The notes under the pieces: model-generated | Told to the model about the DNA's origin: nothing | The model's database searches: none | Seen by the model: the letters and a program-made list of their open reading frames with translations, nothing else | Shown here: one piece after another, positions 1 to 8,340 of the stretch | Layout of the letters: every line of letters starts with the position of its first letter | How positions within the stretch are numbered: position 1 is the first letter of the stretch | Source of the DNA: Nonomuraea fuscirosea | GTDB taxonomy: Bacteria; Actinomycetota; Actinomycetes; Streptosporangiales; Streptosporangiaceae | DNA: 64,000 bases | Reading direction: 5' to 3' | Assembly: GCF_003001935.1 (NCBI RefSeq) | Contig: NZ_PVNG01000006.1 | Span: 310,001 to 374,000, forward strand | Position numbers and translations under genes: made by a program

Positions 1-25
1 TGACCCCGATGCCTAGACTGGCACT

Positions 26-907
26 GTGAAGCCGATCGGGACGCCGTCCGGCCGGGCGTGGGTGGACGTCGCGGTCCCGGGCCCATCGGTCCGGCTGCCC
101 GGGGTCAGCATGGCCGGGTTCCGCCATCGGGCGCCGGGCGTGGTCGACATCCCCATGGTCGCGTACCCGTCCGTCACCCTGCTCGTCGATCTGAGCGACG
201 GAGAGGGCGCCGTCTACGAGACCCAGGGCCGGCGCGAGCGCGGCAGCGTCGTCGTCGGCCTCCTGCCCGGCGATCTCCGGGCGACCGGGCGGGGAGCCGG
301 CCAGTTGCTTCAGATCCGGCTGGAGCCGGTCGCGGCGGCGGCGTTGTTCGGGGCGTCGGCCGAGCTCAGCGGGACGGTGACCGCCCTTGAGGACGTCTGG
401 GGCCGCGACGCCGGGCGAGCCGAGGACAGGCTGCGCGCCGCCGCGTCGTGGGACGAACGGTTCGCGATCGCGGCCGGCCTCCTCGGCCGCCGGCTGGGCA
501 CCCGCCCACCGGTCGATCCGCAGGTCGCCCACACCTGGCGGCGGACGGTCACCAGCCGGGGACGGGTACGGGTCGACGGCCTGGCCGACGAGGTCGGCTG
601 GAGCCGCAAACGCCTGTGGTCCCGCTTCCGGTCCCAGCTCGGCATCACCCCCAAGCGCGCCGCCCGGCTGGTGCGCTTCGACCACGCCGCCCACCTGCTC
701 GCGGCGGGCCACACCGCCGCCGGCGCCGCCACCGAGAGCGGCTACGTCGACCAGTCCCACCTCCACCGCGAGATCATGACGTTCACCGGCCTCACCCCCT
801 CGGCCCTGGCGGCCGCGCCGTGGCTCGCCATCGACGACGTCGCCTGGCCGTCGGCCGCACGGGTGCGGCGAAGCGGCGCCGCCGTCCGAGGAGAAGGGAC
901 ACGATGA
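26..907 (+). CDS. AraC-family transcriptional regulator
   Basis: Predicted DNA-binding activator of 293 residues. The C-terminal third (about residues 185-265) is an AraC/XylS double helix-turn-helix: the first half contains LADEVGWSRKRLWSRF and the second GYVDQSHLHRE. The N-terminal 170 residues are a ligand or dimer domain that I cannot assign. The GTG start has a -10-like TAGACT at 14-19, six bases ahead, so the transcript may be leaderless. The stop overlaps the next start (ATGA at 904-907), so it is probably cotranscribed with the secreted protein downstream. The family call is firm; the target is unknown. Confidence 0.9.
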   Translation: MKPIGTPSGRAWVDVAVPGPSVRLPGVSMAGFRHRAPGVVDIPMVAYPSVTLLVDLSDGEGAVYETQGRRERGSVVVGLLPGDLRATGRGAGQLLQIRLEPVAAAALFGASAELSGTVTALEDVWGRDAGRAEDRLRAAASWDERFAIAAGLLGRRLGTRPPVDPQVAHTWRRTVTSRGRVRVDGLADEVGWSRKRLWSRFRSQLGITPKRAARLVRFDHAAHLLAAGHTAAGAATESGYVDQSHLHREIMTFTGLTPSALAAAPWLAIDDVAWPSAARVRRSGAAVRGEGTR

Positions 908-1311
908 AGTACGTGAGAAGGCCGGCGCTCATGGCCCTGCCCGTCGTCGCCGCGCTGTCGGCCGCCATCCCCGCCGGCGCCGCGCCGAGTTCCGGTGCGA
1001 CGGCTCTGCGGCTGGAGAGCTACGTCAGCAACCAGAGCTCGATCGGCCTCGGCGTGATCAACAAGCTCGACGGGAGTTACACGCACGGCAACTACGACGC
1101 GATCCTGCCGGCCGGGCGGCGCACGGACACCTACCTCGGCTGGAACAAGGCCGACGGCTTCTACTCGGGCGCCGGGTACTGCTCCGACGTCTCCTACTGG
1201 AACGGTTCCCGCTGGGTTCTCAAGGGCACAGGGCTACCCGGACTCCACCGCCTGACCGATGACATCGGCCAGGACATCAAGCGGTGGGAGATCCGGGCCT
1301 ACCGGTGCTGA
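904..1311 (+). CDS. Secreted hypothetical protein
   Basis: A 135-residue protein that I do not recognise. Residues 1-27 form a clear Sec signal peptide (KYVRR, a hydrophobic Ala/Leu/Val core, then AGAAPS as the likely cleavage site). The mature part of about 108 residues is rich in Tyr, Gly, Ser and Trp and has two cysteines (in GYCSDV and at the C-terminal YRC) that could form a disulfide once exported. It overlaps the AraC gene by four bases, so the regulator and this exported protein are likely coexpressed. No enzyme motif is visible. Confidence 0.8.
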   Translation: MKYVRRPALMALPVVAALSAAIPAGAAPSSGATALRLESYVSNQSSIGLGVINKLDGSYTHGNYDAILPAGRRTDTYLGWNKADGFYSGAGYCSDVSYWNGSRWVLKGTGLPGLHRLTDDIGQDIKRWEIRAYRC

Positions 1312-1357
1312 TCCGGGCCCGCCACTGATTCGGGCCCGCTCCTGAAAGGAACCGATC

Positions 1358-1762
1358 GTGATGCCCCCTCGTCTCCAGCTGACCTCCGTGACCGTCGGCA
1401 CGTCGCGGCCGCGTGAGCTCGCGCGCTTCTACGCCCGGCTGCTCGGCTGGCCCGTCACCACGGAGGAGGGGCCGGCGCAGGGCGAGCCCGAGGAGGCGGG
1501 GTGGACGCAGATCCGGGAGCCGCAGGGCGGGGCCGGGCTCACGGTCGGTTTCGAGTGGGAGCGCTGTCACGAGCGGCCGGTGTGGCCGAGCGAGCCCGGG
1601 CGGCAGAACGCCTCGCAGCACCTCGACATCAAGGTCGACGACCTGCCCGCGGCTGTCGCGTGGGCGCTGGAGTGCGGGGCGGCTGAGGCCGGGTTCCAGC
1701 CGCAGCACGACGTACGCGTGATGCTCGACCCCGACGGGCATCCCTTCTGCCTCTACCTGTGA
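1358..1762 (+). CDS. VOC (glyoxalase/bleomycin-resistance fold) protein
   Basis: A 134-residue protein of the vicinal oxygen chelate superfamily, which comprises small metalloenzymes and drug-binding proteins. Typical signatures are the N-terminal VTVGTSRPRELARFYARLLGW, the central QHLDIKVDD strand and the C-terminal DPDGHPFCLYL. The start may be GTG 1358 or ATG 1361; AAAGGA at 1345-1350 serves either. Substrate cannot be predicted. It has its own gap from both neighbours and may be a single-gene unit. Confidence 0.88.
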   Translation: MMPPRLQLTSVTVGTSRPRELARFYARLLGWPVTTEEGPAQGEPEEAGWTQIREPQGGAGLTVGFEWERCHERPVWPSEPGRQNASQHLDIKVDDLPAAVAWALECGAAEAGFQPQHDVRVMLDPDGHPFCLYL

Positions 1763-1781
1763 TCGTCGCCCCCCGCGCGCG

Positions 1782-1813
1782 GGAAACACGTTTCCGGCCT
1801 TCCCGCTCGGTAA
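1782..1813 (+). promoter_or_regulatory. Stress-sigma-type promoter with overlapping palindrome, upstream of csbD-like gene
   Basis: GTTT at 1790-1793, a 15-base spacer, then GGTAA at 1809-1813 resembles the SigB/SigF-type promoter of actinomycetes (GTTT-N14-16-GGGTA). A perfect dyad GGAAACacGTTTCC at 1782-1795 covers the -35 part, so a repressor or activator could act there. The CsbD-like start is at 1854. This fits the general-stress role of CsbD proteins, but it is a motif match only. Confidence 0.5.
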
Positions 1814-1853
1814 GGACAAGGGCTCGCGGGGATTCGACGAGGAAGGCACAGAT

Positions 1854-2048
1854 ATGAGCACCGACGACAAGATCCGTAACAAGGCTCAGGAGCTCAAGGG
1901 ACGGGCGAAGGAGAACGTCGGCGACGCCACCGACGACGAGCGGCTGCGCGCCGAGGGGCGCGCCGACCAGACCGAGGGCGGCCTGAAGCAAGCCGGCGAG
2001 AAGGTGAAGGACGCGGGCAAGAAGGTGAAGGACACCTTCAAGAAGTGA
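1854..2048 (+). CDS. CsbD-like general stress protein
   Basis: A 64-residue, highly charged protein matching the CsbD family, small proteins controlled by the general stress sigma factor in Gram-positive bacteria. It shows the N-terminal DKIRNKAQELKGRAKE helix and GDATDDERLRAEGRADQ, followed by a Lys-rich amphipathic tail of KVKDAGKKVKD type. Molecular function of the family is unknown. The length is typical and the upstream region carries a stress-type promoter motif. Confidence 0.92.
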   Translation: MSTDDKIRNKAQELKGRAKENVGDATDDERLRAEGRADQTEGGLKQAGEKVKDAGKKVKDTFKK

Positions 2049-2072
2049 CCGGCGGGCCGCTCCAGGCCACGG

Positions 2073-3023
2073 TCAGACCAGCGCCGACCAGGGGGCCGGC
2101 GGGCCTGAGGTGAAGAAACGCAACAGCCCGAGGAGGCGGCCGGCCGCCGGAGCGCTCCAGTGGCGCTCACCCGGATGCGGGACGGGGTCGGCCAGCCGGG
2201 CCAGGGCCCACGTGAGGTGGTACCACAGCACGCGGGCCTCCCCCACCGGCGCGTCCATTTCGCTGCATTCCTCCCGGTAGCCGGCGAGCACCGCCGGCAC
2301 GCCGGTCAGGGGCACCTTGGCGAAGTCGGCAGCCGCGTCCGCCCACTGCGCGTCGCCCCAGTCCACGATCCCGCTGAGACGGGACGTCTCCGGATGGACG
2401 AGCAGGTTCTGCGGCGCGAGGTCGCCGTGCGTCAGGACGAGGGGCGGGCCGGCGGGCAGATGCTCCGCCAGGCGGCCGGTCCAGCCGGTCAGCCAGCGGG
2501 CGGCCTCGGCGTCGAGCCAGCCGCCCGTGTGAAGGTCCTCGATGAGGGCCCGCGCGTCCACATCGCCGTCCTGCACGGGGACGGCGGCCAGCGCGGGCCC
2601 GGCGGCCCTGCGGACGCGGTGCAGCCGGGCCAGTTCCCCTCCCACCTGACGCAGCACGTCGGCGGCGCGGTCGGCGGGCAGGTCGAGGCGCGCGAGATCG
2701 TCGCCCCGCACCCGATCCAGCACCATGTACGGCACGTCCACCACCGAGCACGTGTCGTCGAAGGCGACGAGCCGCGGCGTCCGCACTCCCGCGCGCACGG
2801 CCACGGGGATGACCTCGGCCTCCTTGACCAGGTCCGCGAGGAAACGCGCGGTTCGCGGGATGCGTATCACCAGGTCCTCGCCCAGCAGGAAGGCGTGGTT
2901 GGCGACGCCCGGCGGAAGGGGCCGCACCCGGCCGCCGCCGGCCCCGTGCAGGGCAGCGATCGCCGCCAGGGTCTCGGCGCTCGGCTCACGGCCGGACATC
3001 GGCATCGGGATCGGCACAGACAT
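2073..3023 (-). CDS. Aminoglycoside phosphotransferase (APH)-family kinase-like protein
   Basis: A 316-residue protein with the APH/choline-kinase fold, which transfers phosphate from ATP to hydroxyl groups of antibiotics or small metabolites. The catalytic loop is LTHGDLAPQN at about residues 197-206 and the metal-binding DWGDA lies near residues 221-225; an N-terminal lobe with VIRIPRT precedes them. Many family members are not resistance enzymes, so I make no claim about an antibiotic substrate. It is encoded alone, convergent with csbD. Confidence 0.88.
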   Translation of the reverse strand: MSVPIPMPMSGREPSAETLAAIAALHGAGGGRVRPLPPGVANHAFLLGEDLVIRIPRTARFLADLVKEAEVIPVAVRAGVRTPRLVAFDDTCSVVDVPYMVLDRVRGDDLARLDLPADRAADVLRQVGGELARLHRVRRAAGPALAAVPVQDGDVDARALIEDLHTGGWLDAEAARWLTGWTGRLAEHLPAGPPLVLTHGDLAPQNLLVHPETSRLSGIVDWGDAQWADAAADFAKVPLTGVPAVLAGYREECSEMDAPVGEARVLWYHLTWALARLADPVPHPGERHWSAPAAGRLLGLLRFFTSGPPAPWSALV

Positions 3024-3152
3024 GGCCGAGATGGTGACACAGGCAGCACGGGTCCTTCGCCTCCTTTTCCCCGGGCAGAGGTGACGTCTCCAGGACGCGG
3101 GCGACTTCCTCAGGACACGGGTGACTGCCCAGGACGCGGGCGACGCCGCGTC

Positions 3153-3695
3153 TCAGGCGGCGCCGGCGGCGGCTTCGATCGCCGCCACCCGTCCGTCCAC
3201 CGGCCCGGCCGGCACGTCCACGATCCGGTAACCGAAGGCGCGGTACGTCTCCTCGTGAAGGCGTTCGAACACCAGCGACTCCTCGAACCCGATCCGGCGG
3301 GCCGCGGTCGGCTCGCAGAACCCGAGATTGCGGACGAAGAACACGTCCCGCTCATAGACCCCTTCACGGATGATCCGCTCGATCTCGGCGGACAGCGCCG
3401 GCGAGATCGGGTGGCCGGCGAACGTGCTCAGGGCGTGCGTGCAGACGGGAGAGCGGTCGAAGAACTGCCACCCCCGCCGAGCAGCCGGGGGAAGCAGAGA
3501 CGCCCGCCGCTGCAGGGCCACGATCTGGTCGATGAAGGACGGCCGCGTCCACGGCTCGTCCTCACCGCGCGCCTGTTCGGCCGCGATCACCGCCGTGGCG
3601 GCCTCCTCGACCGTCGCGTGGCCGAGGGCGGCCAGGCGGTGCAGGATCGTCGTCTTTCCGGAACCGGGGGTTCCGGTGAGGATGTAACGCTTCAT
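3153..3695 (-). CDS. AAA-type P-loop ATPase
   Basis: About 180 residues. The protein opens with a Walker A motif, YILTGTPGSGKTT, at residues 3-15, and FFDRSP is a Walker-B-like segment near residue 95. This pattern is typical of small AAA_28-type ATPases, often annotated as predicted ATPases; the biological role is not known. I chose the ATG at 3695 because the P-loop follows directly; a longer reading begins at 3722 with nine extra residues. It stands alone between the APH-like gene and the divergent esterase. Confidence 0.82.
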   Translation of the reverse strand: MKRYILTGTPGSGKTTILHRLAALGHATVEEAATAVIAAEQARGEDEPWTRPSFIDQIVALQRRASLLPPAARRGWQFFDRSPVCTHALSTFAGHPISPALSAEIERIIREGVYERDVFFVRNLGFCEPTAARRIGFEESLVFERLHEETYRAFGYRIVDVPAGPVDGRVAAIEAAAGAA

Positions 3696-3912
3696 CGTCG
3701 TACGGCTGCCTTCCAGGCACACGAACGGGAAAAGAGAAAAAAAGGGGGACGGACGCCACCACGGGGAGAGCCCCCGGACCGGGCGGGGTCGACACGCGCG
3801 GTCACCGGAAAGGACTCGCCACGACCATACACCCGCCGCGTACGGCTCGCGCGACGACGGCCCCGTCCCGCAGACTGCCAGCAGGAGACTTCACGGCCGC
3901 GGGAGGCCCCCG

Positions 3913-4857
3913 ATGCCCACACGCGCGACCCTGGTGCTGGCGGCGCTGCTGCTCACCGCCCGCTGCGCGACCGCGCCTCCCCCGCCGGACCCGCCCGCCC
4001 AGGCCGCCCCCACCAGCGGCTGCCAGGCCGCCGCCCGGCTGGAACCCGGCACCCACCGGCTCGGCCACGCGGGGCTCGAACGCCGCTTCCTGCTGTCGGT
4101 CCCGGACGGCGACGGCCCCCACCCCGTCATCCTCGACCTGCACGGCCTCAACTCCACCGCGAGCCGCCAGACCGCCTACAGCCGGCTGGCCGAGGAGGGC
4201 TCGCGCCGCGGATACATCGTGGCCACCCCGCAGGCCGCCGACGGGCGCATGGGCTGGACGCTGCCGCACACCGGCGGCCCCGACGACGCCGCGTTCCTGG
4301 CCGCGCTCCTCGACCACCTGCGGCGCAACCTGTGCGTCGACCCCGGCCGCGAGTTCGCGGCCGGCATGTCCTACGGCGCCGCCATGTCCGCCGCGCTGAT
4401 CTGCGCCCTGGACGGACGCCTGGCCGCCGTCGCCGCCGTGGCCGGGCTCAACATCGTCCGCCCCTGCGAGCGGGCCGTCCCGACCACGATCGTGGCCTTC
4501 CACGGCACCGCCGACCGCATCGTCCCCTACCGCGGCGGCCATCCGCTGCCCGACGCCACCGGCGACCTGCGCGCGCTCGCCGACCTCGTCGTGCTCGACC
4601 CGGTGCAGCGGGCGGCGGACGGCTGGGCGGCCCGCCTCGGCTGCGCCGGCCGCACCACGCGCTCCCTCACCCGCCAGGTACGGCTGCGCGAGTGGACCTC
4701 GTGCCCGGCCGGCATCACCCTGCGCCTCTACACGGTCGAAGGGGGCGGTCACACCTGGCCCGGCGGCATCGAGCTGCCCTGGCTCGGGGCGACGGCCCGC
4801 GACCTGGACGCCACCCGCCTGATCCTCGACACCTTCGACCGCGCGCCCTCCCGCTGA
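3913..4857 (+). CDS. Extracellular esterase, PHB-depolymerase family
   Basis: A 314-residue exported alpha/beta hydrolase resembling polyhydroxybutyrate depolymerases and LpqC-like esterases. A hydrophobic N-terminus (LVLAALLLTARC) precedes a Pro-rich linker; the Cys context TARC is a poor lipobox, so secretion rather than lipidation is the safer call. The catalytic triad is visible: nucleophile in GMSYG (about S153), Asp in HGTADRIV (about D201) and His in GGGHTWPGG (about H280). The oxyanion-strand motif LDLHGLNST is present. Likely substrates are short-chain polyesters or aryl esters. Confidence 0.87.
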   Translation: MPTRATLVLAALLLTARCATAPPPPDPPAQAAPTSGCQAAARLEPGTHRLGHAGLERRFLLSVPDGDGPHPVILDLHGLNSTASRQTAYSRLAEEGSRRGYIVATPQAADGRMGWTLPHTGGPDDAAFLAALLDHLRRNLCVDPGREFAAGMSYGAAMSAALICALDGRLAAVAAVAGLNIVRPCERAVPTTIVAFHGTADRIVPYRGGHPLPDATGDLRALADLVVLDPVQRAADGWAARLGCAGRTTRSLTRQVRLREWTSCPAGITLRLYTVEGGGHTWPGGIELPWLGATARDLDATRLILDTFDRAPSR

Positions 4858-5130
4858 CCGCCGGCCCCCGGCGCACCAAGGTCTCCCGCACGGTGAGCGG
4901 CGGCCGCGGTGATCATCCGGAGGGGCCGGCGAAGCTCACCCTCGCCGCGATGGCGCGAGAGGTCGGGATGGCCGCCAGGAAAAGCGCGCGTCGTGGAGGT
5001 CACCGCCAGCCGGACTTCGCCGCATACCGGGCCGCCGGCCTGGAAGCCGGATACGGGCCGCTCGGGGACCCGATGTGACGACCGGCGGGCGGCTTGCGCG
5101 ATCAGCCGCGGCTGACCCCCGGGAACGCAC
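4858..5130. other. Intergenic stretch without a recognised gene
   Basis: About 270 bases between the esterase and the serine hydrolase. A small open frame at 4951-5078 (+) could encode about 42 residues, but it has no convincing ribosome site and no family I recognise. I see no hairpin or RNA gene. Confidence 0.4.
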
Positions 5131-5136
5131 TAATCT
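5131..5136 (+). promoter_or_regulatory. -10 element of leaderless transcript
   Basis: TAATCT ends eight bases before the ATG at 5145, and no Shine-Dalgarno sequence is present between them. This is the usual layout of leaderless mRNAs in actinomycetes and supports the ATG at 5145 over the in-frame start at 5094. Confidence 0.5.
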
Positions 5137-5144
5137 TGTCGCTC

Positions 5145-6476
5145 ATGAGTCAGGTGGGACAGCCGACGGCGCGCGCGCTCATGCGCAGGCTCGCCGTCGA
5201 ACAGGCCGAGTGCAGGGTGCCGTCGCTGACGGCGGCGATCGTCCGCGACGGGCGGACCGTGTGGTTCGGCGGGCGCGGGCGCGTCGGTGACGCGGCCCCG
5301 ACCGCCGCCACCCAGTACCGCATCGGATCGATCACCAAGAGCATGGTCGCCGTCGTCGTCATGCGGCTGCGCGACGAAGGCGCCCTGCGGCTGAACGACC
5401 CGCTGGAAGAGCACCTGCCCGGCACCCGGCTCGGCCACCTGACCATCGCCCAGCTGCTCTCGCACACCGCCGGGCTGACCGCCGAGCCGCCCACCGCCTG
5501 GTGGGAGCGCACCCCCGGCATCCCCGCCGCCGACCTGCTCGACCGGGTCGGGCCCGAGGAGCTCAAGCACCGGCCCGGCCGCCGCTTCCACTACTCCAAC
5601 GTCGGCTTCGCCGTGCTCGGCGAGCTCGTCGGCCGGCTGCGCGGCACCACCTGGCTCAAGGCGCTGCGCGCCGAGGTGCTCGACCCGCTCGGCATGCACG
5701 ACACCACCACCCGCCCCCGCCTTCCGCACGCCACCGGCTACGCCGTCCACCCCTGGGCCGACGTCGTACTCGAAGAGCCCGAGCACGACGCCGACGCGAT
5801 GGCGCCGGCCGGCCAGCTGTGGTCCACCCCGCACGACCTGGCCCGCTGGGCGGCGTTCCTGTGCGGCGACAGCGAGGGCGTGCTGTGCCCCGACACCCTC
5901 GCCGAGATGCGCGAACCGGCCGGAGTCGTCGACGGCGACGCCTGGACCGGCGGGTTCGGGCTGGGCCTGCAGCTGGCCAGGACGGGCGGGCGGCGCCTGT
6001 CCGGCCACTCCGGGTCCATGCCCGGCTTCCTGGCCACCGTGTGGGCCCAGCCGTCGGAAGGCGTCGGCGTGCTGTTCATGGCCAACACCACCTCGGGCAT
6101 GAGCGGGACGCTGCTCACCGACCTGCTCGACATCCTGGACGAGCACGAGCCGCGCCTGCCCGACGAGTGGCGGCCGGTGCCCGCCGACCCCGACCTGCTG
6201 GCGCTGACGGGGCTGTGGCACTGGGGGCCCAAGCCGTACGCGCTGCGGCTGCTGCCCGACCGGGGGCTGTCGCTGGAGCCGATCGACGGCGGCGGGCGAG
6301 CCTCGCGGTTCGTGCCGCAGGACGACGGCACCTGGCTGGGACTCGACGGCTACTACGCCGGCGAGACGCTGCGGCCGGCCGCCGACCACCTCGACCTCAA
6401 CACCTTCATCTTCACCCGCGAGCCCTACGACCCGGCCGCGCCGGTGCCGGGCGGCGCGGGCGACTGGTACGCCTGA
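5145..6476 (+). CDS. Serine hydrolase, beta-lactamase/class C family
   Basis: A 443-residue penicillin-binding-protein-fold hydrolase (Pfam Beta-lactamase type), which may act as an esterase or D,D-peptidase. The SxxK motif is SITK at about residues 62-65, the second-box Tyr is in YSN at about 150-152, and the HSGSMPG segment replaces the KTG motif. After residue 350 there is an extra beta-rich domain seen in many actinobacterial members. No signal peptide is visible, so it is probably cytoplasmic. Beta-lactam resistance is not implied. Confidence 0.87.
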   Translation: MSQVGQPTARALMRRLAVEQAECRVPSLTAAIVRDGRTVWFGGRGRVGDAAPTAATQYRIGSITKSMVAVVVMRLRDEGALRLNDPLEEHLPGTRLGHLTIAQLLSHTAGLTAEPPTAWWERTPGIPAADLLDRVGPEELKHRPGRRFHYSNVGFAVLGELVGRLRGTTWLKALRAEVLDPLGMHDTTTRPRLPHATGYAVHPWADVVLEEPEHDADAMAPAGQLWSTPHDLARWAAFLCGDSEGVLCPDTLAEMREPAGVVDGDAWTGGFGLGLQLARTGGRRLSGHSGSMPGFLATVWAQPSEGVGVLFMANTTSGMSGTLLTDLLDILDEHEPRLPDEWRPVPADPDLLALTGLWHWGPKPYALRLLPDRGLSLEPIDGGGRASRFVPQDDGTWLGLDGYYAGETLRPAADHLDLNTFIFTREPYDPAAPVPGGAGDWYA

Positions 6477-6525
6477 CGGTCGGCCGCCGGGCACGTTCTT
6501 TCCGAGCTGTGCCGCGGCTTCGCCA

Positions 6526-6561
6526 CCCCCTATCTTGGAATGATCGTTCCAAGATAGGGGG
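6526..6561. promoter_or_regulatory. 36-bp near-perfect palindrome, operator for TetR at 6570
   Basis: The left arm CCCCCTATCTTGGAA (6526-6540) and right arm TTCCAAGATAGGGGG (6547-6561) are exact inverted repeats around a six-base centre, TGATCG. It ends eight bases before the TetR ATG, and the right arm includes AGGGGG, which could act as ribosome site. Autoregulation by the adjacent TetR protein is the natural reading. Confidence 0.75.
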
Positions 6562-6569
6562 TCGGCGGA

Positions 6570-7169
6570 ATGCCCGACGTCAAGCACTTCGATCCCGAGG
6601 TGGCGCTGGACCAGGTGATGACCCTGTTCTGGCGGCGCGGGGCCGAGGCCACCGGCATCGCCGAGGTCGTCCAGGCGACCGGGCTCAGCCGGTCCAGCCT
6701 GTACGCGACCTTCGGCGGCAAGGAGCGGCTGCAGGCCGCCGCGCTGGGCCGCTACCTGGAACGCCAGTCACGGCCGGTCCTCGACGCCCTGGCCGCCGAC
6801 ACCCGCGGCGTACCGGCCATCACCGCGTTCTTCGAACGGCTGGTGGCGGCCCGGTGCACCGGCGAGCACGCCCGCTGGGGCTGCCTCGTCACCAACACCC
6901 ACGCCACGGCCGGCGGCGGCCCGCCCGAGATCCGGGAAATCCTGGACCGCCACCACGACGCGCTGCGCGCGGCGATGCGCGCCGCGCTGGAGGCCGCGCG
7001 CGCCAAGGGCCGGCTCCGGCCCGGCCTCGATCCGGAGGCGGTCGCCGAGGCGCTGACCCTGCAGGCGTACGCGGTCAACCTGCGCTCACGAGCCGGCGCC
7101 GAGGCGGACGTCCTGCTGGCGGGCGTGCGTGCCGTGGTCGACGCCTTCACCCTTGCCGAGGAGAGATGA
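6570..7169 (+). CDS. TetR-family transcriptional repressor
   Basis: A 199-residue TetR regulator. The helix-turn-helix lies at about residues 28-50 (GIAEVVQATGLSRSSLYATF), followed by GGKERL, a standard TetR junction. The C-terminal ligand domain contains CLVTNTHATAGGGPPEI, as in the AcrR/YxaF-like TetR_C subgroup. It is followed directly by an AhpD-type gene (TGA/ATG overlap at 7166-7169), which is the likely target together with its own promoter palindrome. Confidence 0.93.
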   Translation: MPDVKHFDPEVALDQVMTLFWRRGAEATGIAEVVQATGLSRSSLYATFGGKERLQAAALGRYLERQSRPVLDALAADTRGVPAITAFFERLVAARCTGEHARWGCLVTNTHATAGGGPPEIREILDRHHDALRAAMRAALEAARAKGRLRPGLDPEAVAEALTLQAYAVNLRSRAGAEADVLLAGVRAVVDAFTLAEER

Positions 7170-7732
7170 TGCACGGATTCCGTACCTATGACGAGAGTGA
7201 CGCGCCCGAGGCGGCCCGCCCGATGCCGGCGGCGGCCAAGGAGCGGACGGGGTTCGTGACCACCCTGAACGGGGTGATGGCCGAATCACCCGAACTGCTG
7301 GCCGGCTACAACGCGCTGGCCGAGCAGTTCGGCCGGTCGTCGCTGCGGGCGGCGGCCAAGCAGGTGGTGCTGATCACGGCCAGCGTGGCCAACGGCTGCG
7401 AGTACTGCGTGGCCGCCCACTCCACCCTCGCCCTGCGCGCCCGGGTGCCGGCCGAGGTGGTCGAGGACCTGCGCGCCGGCCGGCCCCTCGCCGACCAGGC
7501 GCTGGAGGCGGTCCGCCGGTTCACCCACGCGGTCGTGACCCAGCGCGGCTGGGTGGACGAGGCCGACGTCGAGGCGTTCCTGTCCGCCGGGCACACCCGC
7601 CGCCACGTGCTGGACATCGTGCTCGGCGTCGGCATGAAGACGCTGTCGAACTACACCAACCACCTCGCGCACACCCCGCTGGACCCGGCCTGGCAGGAAC
7701 AGGACTGGACCCGCGCGGACGCGACGGCCTGA
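7169..7732 (+). CDS. AhpD-like carboxymuconolactone decarboxylase-family protein
   Basis: A 187-residue member of the CMD/AhpD family. It has the redox motif NGCEYCVAAHS with cysteines at about 77 and 80 and the proton-relay His at 84, so it is probably an alkylhydroperoxidase-type thiol reductase rather than a decarboxylase. GAGGAG at 7158-7163 favours ATG 7169 over ATG 7166. It is translationally coupled to the preceding TetR gene, suggesting an oxidant- or electrophile-responsive pair. Confidence 0.9.
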   Translation: MHGFRTYDESDAPEAARPMPAAAKERTGFVTTLNGVMAESPELLAGYNALAEQFGRSSLRAAAKQVVLITASVANGCEYCVAAHSTLALRARVPAEVVEDLRAGRPLADQALEAVRRFTHAVVTQRGWVDEADVEAFLSAGHTRRHVLDIVLGVGMKTLSNYTNHLAHTPLDPAWQEQDWTRADATA

Positions 7733-7761
7733 CATACCGTCCGGCGTCCCTCCGATCCTCG

Positions 7762-8232
7762 TCAGACGTGCACGGGAAGCAGCGAGGACAGCGTACGCAG
7801 CGAGTGGCGCGCCAGCGCGACCGCGAACGGGCGCACCAGCGGCCACGCCGCCCACCCCAGCACCCCGAGCGGCAGCTCCAGCTCCTCGGCCCACACCACG
7901 CGGCTGCCGTCCCGGCACGGGCTGACGCGGATCGCGCCGCGGCCGCGCACGATCCGGCCGGTGTGCGTGACCCGCATCAGCGTCGGCGGCTGCCAGTGGG
8001 TGATCGTCATCGTGTCCAGGAACCCGATCGGCCACACCCCCGTGTACGCCTCCAGCTCCCGCTCGCCCACCTGGCGGGCCGTCGTCATGAACATCCACTC
8101 CTGATGCCTGGGCCAGTCGGTGATCAGCTCGAACACCTGCTCCGGCGGCGCGGGCACATGCGCGGCGGCGGCCGCGTACACGGGTTTCACCGGGTTCCCC
8201 CATCTGGTGGCCGATCGGTGGGTCAGGCCCAT
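7762..8232 (-). CDS. SRPBCC-family protein
   Basis: A 156-residue START/polyketide-cyclase-fold protein that binds hydrophobic ligands in a helix-grip pocket. Characteristic are AAAAHVPAPPEQVFELITDWPRHQEW at the N-terminus (quoted in parts: HVPAPPEQVFELITDW) and VVWAEELELP in the sheet. GGAGG five bases ahead supports ATG 8232; a GTG at 8190 is a possible shorter start. The DosR-like box at 8290-8307 lies about 60 bases upstream and could serve this gene as well as the broken gene on the other strand. Confidence 0.8.
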   Translation of the reverse strand: MGLTHRSATRWGNPVKPVYAAAAAHVPAPPEQVFELITDWPRHQEWMFMTTARQVGERELEAYTGVWPIGFLDTMTITHWQPPTLMRVTHTGRIVRGRGAIRVSPCRDGSRVVWAEELELPLGVLGWAAWPLVRPFAVALARHSLRTLSSLLPVHV

Positions 8233-8289
8233 CCTCGCCTCCGGACGGGGACCGCGCCCGCAGGCGCGCGGGCCGGAAGATCATCGGGG

Positions 8290-8307
8290 TTGGGACTTTC
8301 GTCCCTA
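8290..8307. promoter_or_regulatory. DosR/DevR-type box
   Basis: TTGGGACTTTCGTCCCTA contains the inverted repeat GGGAC (8292-8296) and GTCCC (8301-8305) with a four-base centre, close to the hypoxia/NO box TTSGGGACTWWAGTCCCSAA known from mycobacteria and other actinomycetes. It lies 33 bases before the PPOX pseudogene; PPOX proteins are common members of such regulons. It is also upstream of the divergent SRPBCC gene. Confidence 0.65.
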
Positions 8308-8340
8308 CCCAGGCGCTCGCGCTCGCGGCAGGGTGGGAGC

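Noticed and set aside
2160..5078. Plus-strand open frame of 972 codons
   Set aside because: It runs antisense to the APH-like and ATPase genes and out of frame with the esterase; no domain is recognisable and codon composition is shadow-like.
4951..5078. Small frame (about 42 residues) between esterase and serine hydrolase
   Set aside because: No ribosome site, no family; could be a gene remnant, but support is too weak to call.
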